Shown: piece after piece, positions 5,934 through 9,059 of the stretch
Layout: every line of letters begins with the position of its first letter
Position numbering within the stretch: the stretch's first letter is position 1
Source: Hadesarchaea archaeon DG-33
GTDB lineage: Archaea; Hadarchaeota; Hadarchaeia; Hadarchaeales; Hadarchaeaceae
Length of the DNA stretch: 9,059 bases
Assembly: GCA_001515185.1 (NCBI GenBank)
Contig: LQHI01000012.1
Span: 1 to 9,059 of the forward strand
Reading direction: 5' to 3'
Notes under the pieces: generated by a model
The model's input: only the letters and a program-made list of their open reading frames with translations
Database searches by the model: none
Told to the model about the DNA's origin: nothing
Made by a program: the position numbers and the translations under genes

Positions 5934-6665
5934 CCAGAGGAGTTTGGGCGATACATCCGCCAGATGATTATTAGTAGATTCGGCGAGACCGGACAGCAAA
6001 AGTTAAAGGCCGCCCACGTAGTTGTGGCCGGTATTGGTGGGCTCGGGAGTCCAGCGTCGAGTTATTTGGCCGCCGCAGGAGCGGGCCACCTTACGATCAT
6101 AGATTCGCAACGGGTGGAACTCAGCAACCTCAATCGACAGGTGTTGCACTGGGAGCCGGATGTAGGCCGGTCAAAGGTGAAGTCTGCCACCGAGAAGTTG
6201 ACGGCGATGAATTCAAACATCAAAGTCGACGCCATATTTGAGCAGATAACTTCCGAAAATGTGGATCGGCTCACCAAAGGGGTGGATGTCGTGGTTGATG
6301 GTATGGACAATTATCCCACACGTTATTTGCTTAACGAGGCATGCGCGCGAAACCGCGTCCCATTCATCCATGGTGCGGTCGAAGGGTTGGTGGGACAGCT
6401 AATGACGATCCTGCCAGGCGGGGGCCCGTGCCTGAAGTGTGCGATACCCAATGAACCACCGAAGAAACCCTGTTTTCCAGTGCTCGGAGCGACTCCCGGG
6501 GTGATAGGGTGCCTGCAGGCAATGGAGGCGATAAAGCTTATAACAGGGGTGGGCGAGCCCCTCGTAGGTAGAATGTTGATATTTAACGGCATGGATATGA
6601 CCTTCGACGAGATAAAAGTCAACCGAGACCCTAGCTGCCAAGTATGCGGCAGACAGGACAGGTGA
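5931..6665 (+). CDS. MoeB/ThiF/UbaA-type E1 sulfur-carrier adenylyltransferase
   Basis: It activates the C-terminal Gly-Gly of a ubiquitin-fold carrier with ATP. Counting from ATG 5964, it shows GIGGLG (23-28), the SNLNRQ arginine R58, K71 (VGRSKVK), catalytic D115 (GMDN), a zinc site C156, C159, C225, C228, and C170 near the position of the MoeB/ThiF cysteine. All align without gaps to E. coli MoeB with offset 15 (R73, K86, D130). The conserved TPEEFGRYIRQ lies upstream of ATG 5964 and includes the equivalent of MoeB Arg14, which reaches the neighbouring subunit's ATP site, so the ATG-only protein would lack it. The frame upstream contains no ATG, GTG or TTG before the carrier's TAG; ACG 5931 is my chosen start (244 residues). 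ATG 5964 is the conservative alternative (233). There is no rhodanese domain. Confidence 0.93.
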   Translation, partial: TPEEFGRYIRQMIISRFGETGQQKLKAAHVVVAGIGGLGSPASSYLAAAGAGHLTIIDSQRVELSNLNRQVLHWEPDVGRSKVKSATEKLTAMNSNIKVDAIFEQITSENVDRLTKGVDVVVDGMDNYPTRYLLNEACARNRVPFIHGAVEGLVGQLMTILPGGGPCLKCAIPNEPPKKPCFPVLGATPGVIGCLQAMEAIKLITGVGEPLVGRMLIFNGMDMTFDEIKVNRDPSCQVCGRQDR

Positions 6666-6666
6666 G

Positions 6667-7881
6667 ATGTGTATGCCGCGGATACCAAAGGAAAGGCTCG
6701 ATAGATACCTCGGTCTGAAGCGCGAGTTCAAGGAAGAGCGCTACATCAACCTTAATCCCATCCAGCGAGGAGGAGTGCTGACTTCAGAGGCGCGGAAGGC
6801 CCTACTCGAGTTCGGTGACGGTTACTCGACCTGCGACTGGTGCCCGCCGAAAGCAGCGAGGCTCGACGCGATCGAGCGCCCTCCCATAGCCCAGTTCATG
6901 CGGGACTTAGCTGAATTTTTAAACATGGATGTAGCTCGAGTGGTTACGCGCTGCAGGGAGGCGAAGTTCATAACATTCACGACCTTGGGGGAACCCGGTG
7001 ACTACGTGGTCGTCGACAGCCTTGCTCACTACTCAACTTACATAGCTGCTGAACTGGCCAGGCTCAAGATCAAGGAGGTTCCCCACGGCGGCCCTCCCGA
7101 GTTCAAGCTCGACTTGGATGCGTACGCTGACAGAATAGAGGAAGTCAAGCGAGAGACTGGAAAGCTCCCCGCGGTGGTGTTACTCACCCACGTTGATTAC
7201 CTCTATGGCAACCTGAACGACGCCGCGGCCGTGGGAAAAATATGTAAAAAATATGGAGTGCCCTTCCTACTGAACGCGGCTTACACGGCGGGGGTGATGC
7301 CAATCGATGGAAAAAAGCTGGGCGCGGATATCATCGTCTCGAGCGGGCACAAGTCGTGGGCGGCGAGCGCCCCAACCGGCATCTTGGCGCTCAAGGAGGA
7401 GCTGGTTGACAAGATGTTGGCTAGATCGAAAGTCGTGGGTGACTGGAGCGAGCGCAAGTTCGGGCTCAAAGAGTATGCTTTGCTGGGCTGCACGGTAATG
7501 GGCGCGCCGCTCATCTCGCTGATGGCTTCATTCCCTCACGTGGTCGAGCGGGTCGAGCGCTGGCCCCAGGAGGTGGAGCAAGCAGGATACCTCGTCGAAC
7601 AGCTGGAGCGAATCGAGGGAACCCGACAGCTGGGGGTCAAACCCAAGCAGCACACCCTGATTCACATGGAGTCGGATGGATTTTACAAGGCATCGCAGAC
7701 TCACAAACGGCGCGGGTTCTTTTTGTACGATGAGCTGAAGCGCAGGGGAATCGTCGGGCTGCAGCCCGGGCTCACGAAGCACTTCAAGCTCAACCCCTAT
7801 GGCTTGTCGAGAGAAAAAGTGGAGCAGGTCACGAAGAGTTTTCTTGAGATTGCGAATGAACAGAAATTAAATGTCAACTAG
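6667..7881 (+). CDS. pscS: O-phospho-L-seryl-tRNA:Cys-tRNA synthase (SepCysS)
   Basis: This PLP enzyme converts Sep-tRNA(Cys) to Cys-tRNA(Cys), the second step of tRNA-dependent cysteine synthesis after SepRS. The 404 residues show the PLP lysine K229 (SSGHKSW) and the three family cysteines that carry persulfide: C56 and C59 (STCDWC) and C275 (LLGCTVMGAP), plus NPIQRGG near the N-terminus and NAAYTAG (203-209). The sulfur donor in vivo is not settled for this family; here the enzyme is encoded directly after a sulfur carrier and its E1. Of the two ATGs, 6673 (MPRIPKERL) sits seven bases after AGGTGA and is probably the true start; 6667 is too close to that site. The E1 stop is one base upstream of 6667. 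SepRS is not in the window. Confidence 0.97.
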   Translation: MCMPRIPKERLDRYLGLKREFKEERYINLNPIQRGGVLTSEARKALLEFGDGYSTCDWCPPKAARLDAIERPPIAQFMRDLAEFLNMDVARVVTRCREAKFITFTTLGEPGDYVVVDSLAHYSTYIAAELARLKIKEVPHGGPPEFKLDLDAYADRIEEVKRETGKLPAVVLLTHVDYLYGNLNDAAAVGKICKKYGVPFLLNAAYTAGVMPIDGKKLGADIIVSSGHKSWAASAPTGILALKEELVDKMLARSKVVGDWSERKFGLKEYALLGCTVMGAPLISLMASFPHVVERVERWPQEVEQAGYLVEQLERIEGTRQLGVKPKQHTLIHMESDGFYKASQTHKRRGFFLYDELKRRGIVGLQPGLTKHFKLNPYGLSREKVEQVTKSFLEIANEQKLNVN

Positions 7882-7929
7882 ATGCGATATTTTTGTGGAA
7901 TCTAGGAATGATTAGGGGCCTGCAAAGCT

Positions 7930-7948
7930 GATTTCCATTTTTCTCCTC
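7930..7948 (+). terminator. T-rich terminator candidate after the sulfur operon
   Basis: The stretch TTTCCATTTTTCTCCTCTT begins about 50 bases beyond the SepCysS stop, just before the convergent gene's end. A T5 run in a pyrimidine-rich context is typical of archaeal intrinsic termination. No stem is evident or required. Confidence 0.4.
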
Positions 7949-8527
7949 TTAGACTGATGAGGAAATTAAGTAAAACATCGCGACAAGTAAGACTGGAAAA
8001 CCAAGATAAAGAATCTCCTTTCGCTTCAGGAGTACGCAGCTGGAACCGATGAGTGCAGACAGCGCAAAAAGCAGGGCTGATGTTGACCGCTTATCCGCAG
8101 TTTCTGAGACAGTTTTTGACATGTCTAATGCCTCAGAGTAACTTTCGTAGTACGTCTGAGCGTTCTCCTGCGCATTTTCCGCTTCTCCTAAACTTAAGTT
8201 CGCCATCGCCATTTCAAGATAACCAAGATTATCCAAATATTCGGCCAATTCGGAGCTCTCGTTTTCAGCGTCCGCTTGTGTAAAATACACTGCTGCTTGT
8301 GTCGTATAGGTATGGGCCTCTAACAGTTTGTTCGATGCCGTGTTCGTAGCCTCCAATCGTAACACCATGAAACCGATGGCCGCCCACTGCTTTTCATCTG
8401 CCTTGCTAGCGGCCATGCCCGACATAACCCAGCTTATGGTCGCGAATATTGAGGCCACTGAGACCAGCACTGCAGCGAACTTAGCGACATCATACGTGAA
8501 GCGTGGTTTATATTCCCGTTTTTTCAT
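7949..8527 (-). CDS. Membrane protein with one N-terminal and two C-terminal helices around a helical domain, DUF4337-like topology
   Basis: The family is not firmly recognised. The 192 residues have a basic N-terminus (MKKREYKPR), a membrane helix at about 15-39, an acidic, alanine-rich helical region at 44-146 (KQWAAIGFMVLRLEATN..., AMANLSLGEAENAQENAQTY), then two membrane helices at about 148-166 and 172-190 separated by LLKRKE. Positive charges place the N-terminus and the short last loop inside the cell, so the helical domain would face outside. The order of parts resembles bacterial DUF4337 proteins, but no shared motif was confirmed. It lies 44 bases downstream of the EngB gene on the same strand and may be co-transcribed. 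The ribosome binding site is weak (TCAGG next to the ATG). Confidence 0.72.
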   Translation of the reverse strand: MKKREYKPRFTYDVAKFAAVLVSVASIFATISWVMSGMAASKADEKQWAAIGFMVLRLEATNTASNKLLEAHTYTTQAAVYFTQADAENESSELAEYLDNLGYLEMAMANLSLGEAENAQENAQTYYESYSEALDMSKTVSETADKRSTSALLFALSALIGSSCVLLKRKEILYLGFPVLLVAMFYLISSSV

Positions 8528-8571
8528 CCTGAAAACCTAGTAAGGGTATCTTTTCGAGTTAAAAATGATGA

Positions 8572-9059
8572 CTATTTCAACCAGTTGAGTAAGTGTTCTC
8601 GACCTATCTCGTGTAACCTTTGCCTGAGGAGTTTCTTCAAAGTCTTCACTCCTTCACCAGTCTTGGCTGAAATCGGAACTACGACATCGAGCCACTGGCG
8701 CCAAGGTAGGGGGAGACCGAGCTTCTCGCATACGTTGTCGAGCAAGGCGTCCCGCTCCTCAGGATAAATGAGGTCAATTTTGTTCACGACAACGATTGGG
8801 TTGAGTTCGAGTTCTTGTAAAAACTGAAACATCTCAACATCTAAGGGTACCTGACCCCGCTTTTCCCACCGTTCTACTATCTCGCCGAAGGCGCGGGCAT
8901 CGAGCACCTCGAGTGCAAACAGAATTCTTCGACGATTTCGCTCTAAGTAGCTCACAATACTCGTCTTTATTTCCTCCTGCCTTTCTCGGCTGACACCCTC
9001 CATGAAGCCGAATCCCGGCATGTCAACCAGCTTGAGCTCGCCGCATCGATAACAGTAGA
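8572..9059 (-). CDS. engB: EngB/YihA-type GTPase, C-terminal part (runs off right edge)
   Basis: The frame is open to base 9059, so the N-terminus with the P-loop is outside the window. Visible motifs are the G3 loop DMPGFG (9024-9007), the EngB-specific stretch QVPLDVEMFQFL after LEVLDAR, the G4 motif NKID (8784-8773) and a G5 motif ISAKTGEG. Bacterial EngB assists assembly of the large ribosomal subunit, and archaeal members are assumed to act similarly. Around 12 residues before the first in-window methionine read CYRCGELKLVD, including an unusual CxxC just before G3. The protein ends with HLLNWLK. An internal ATG at 9021 is not the start, because it lies inside the G3 motif. Confidence 0.88.
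   Translation of the reverse strand, partial: YCYRCGELKLVDMPGFGFMEGVSRERQEEIKTSIVSYLERNRRRILFALEVLDARAFGEIVERWEKRGQVPLDVEMFQFLQELELNPIVVVNKIDLIYPEERDALLDNVCEKLGLPLPWRQWLDVVVPISAKTGEGVKTLKKLLRQRLHEIGREHLLNWLK

Noticed and set aside
5646..6665. Molybdopterin synthesis operon
   Set aside because: Only the carrier and E1 types are shared with that pathway; no moaA, moaC, moaE, mog or moeA genes are nearby, and all neighbours are sulfur-amino-acid genes.
6667..7881. Cysteine desulfurase (NifS/SufS) as an alternative for the PLP enzyme
   Set aside because: The STCDWC motif and the LLGCTVMGAP cysteine, with the NPIQRGG start, are specific to SepCysS.
7882..7905. Short frame starting with ATG directly after the SepCysS TAG
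   Set aside because: It ends after seven codons; no ribosome binding site or conservation can be argued.

Overview
The window reads as a piece of an archaeal chromosome. Several families in it are archaeal or nearly so (UPF0200, UPF0201, a stand-alone Lrp-type RAM domain, the COG1900/COG2122 homocysteine proteins, Sep-tRNA:Cys-tRNA synthase). Promoters look archaeal (A/T-rich TATA boxes, no -35/-10 pairs), and ribosome binding sites of the GGAGGTG type precede some genes. An anaerobe that makes cysteine on tRNA is implied (methanogen, Archaeoglobus, Hadarchaeota or Bathyarchaeia-like). The lineage cannot be fixed from this sequence. No rRNA, tRNA, CRISPR array or mobile element is visible.

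Left part, minus strand: the N-terminus of an NfnB/GltA-type flavoprotein (1-254, running off the left edge) follows an NfnA/SudB-type FAD and [2Fe-2S] subunit (247-1113) with an 8-base overlap. A small three-helix membrane protein (1140-1523, plus) diverges from it and meets head-on a compact minus-strand operon of RAM domain protein, UPF0200 kinase-like P-loop protein and UPF0201 RNA-binding-like protein (2713 to 1513), whose genes overlap by 1 and 4 bases.

Centre, plus strand (2931-7881): a six-gene sulfur-assimilation operon. In order: homocysteine biosynthesis protein COG1900 with two CBS domains, NIL-domain 2x[4Fe-4S] ferredoxin, COG2122/UPF0280 ApbE-like protein, MoaD/ThiS-type ubiquitin-fold sulfur carrier ending in GG, MoeB/ThiF/UbaA-type E1 activating enzyme, and SepCysS. 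The first three are the set linked to homocysteine formation from aspartate semialdehyde and sulfide in methanogens. The last makes Cys-tRNA from phosphoseryl-tRNA. The E1 and sulfur carrier between them suggest that a protein thiocarboxylate feeds sulfur to one or both routes; this is the most interesting hypothesis in the window.

Two genes of this operon, COG1900 and the E1, have conserved N-terminal residues upstream of the first ATG/GTG/TTG in frame. Each has a Shine-Dalgarno-like sequence followed at 5-6 bases by a near-cognate codon (CTG, ACG). In the E1 case the preceding TAG of the carrier gene is in the same frame and directly abuts the conserved region.

Right part, minus strand: an EngB/YihA-type GTPase entering from the right edge (8572-9059) and, downstream, an unrecognised three-helix membrane protein (7949-8527) convergent with the sulfur operon. 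No gene-free stretch exceeds 300 bases; the longest is the divergent promoter region 2714-2930.
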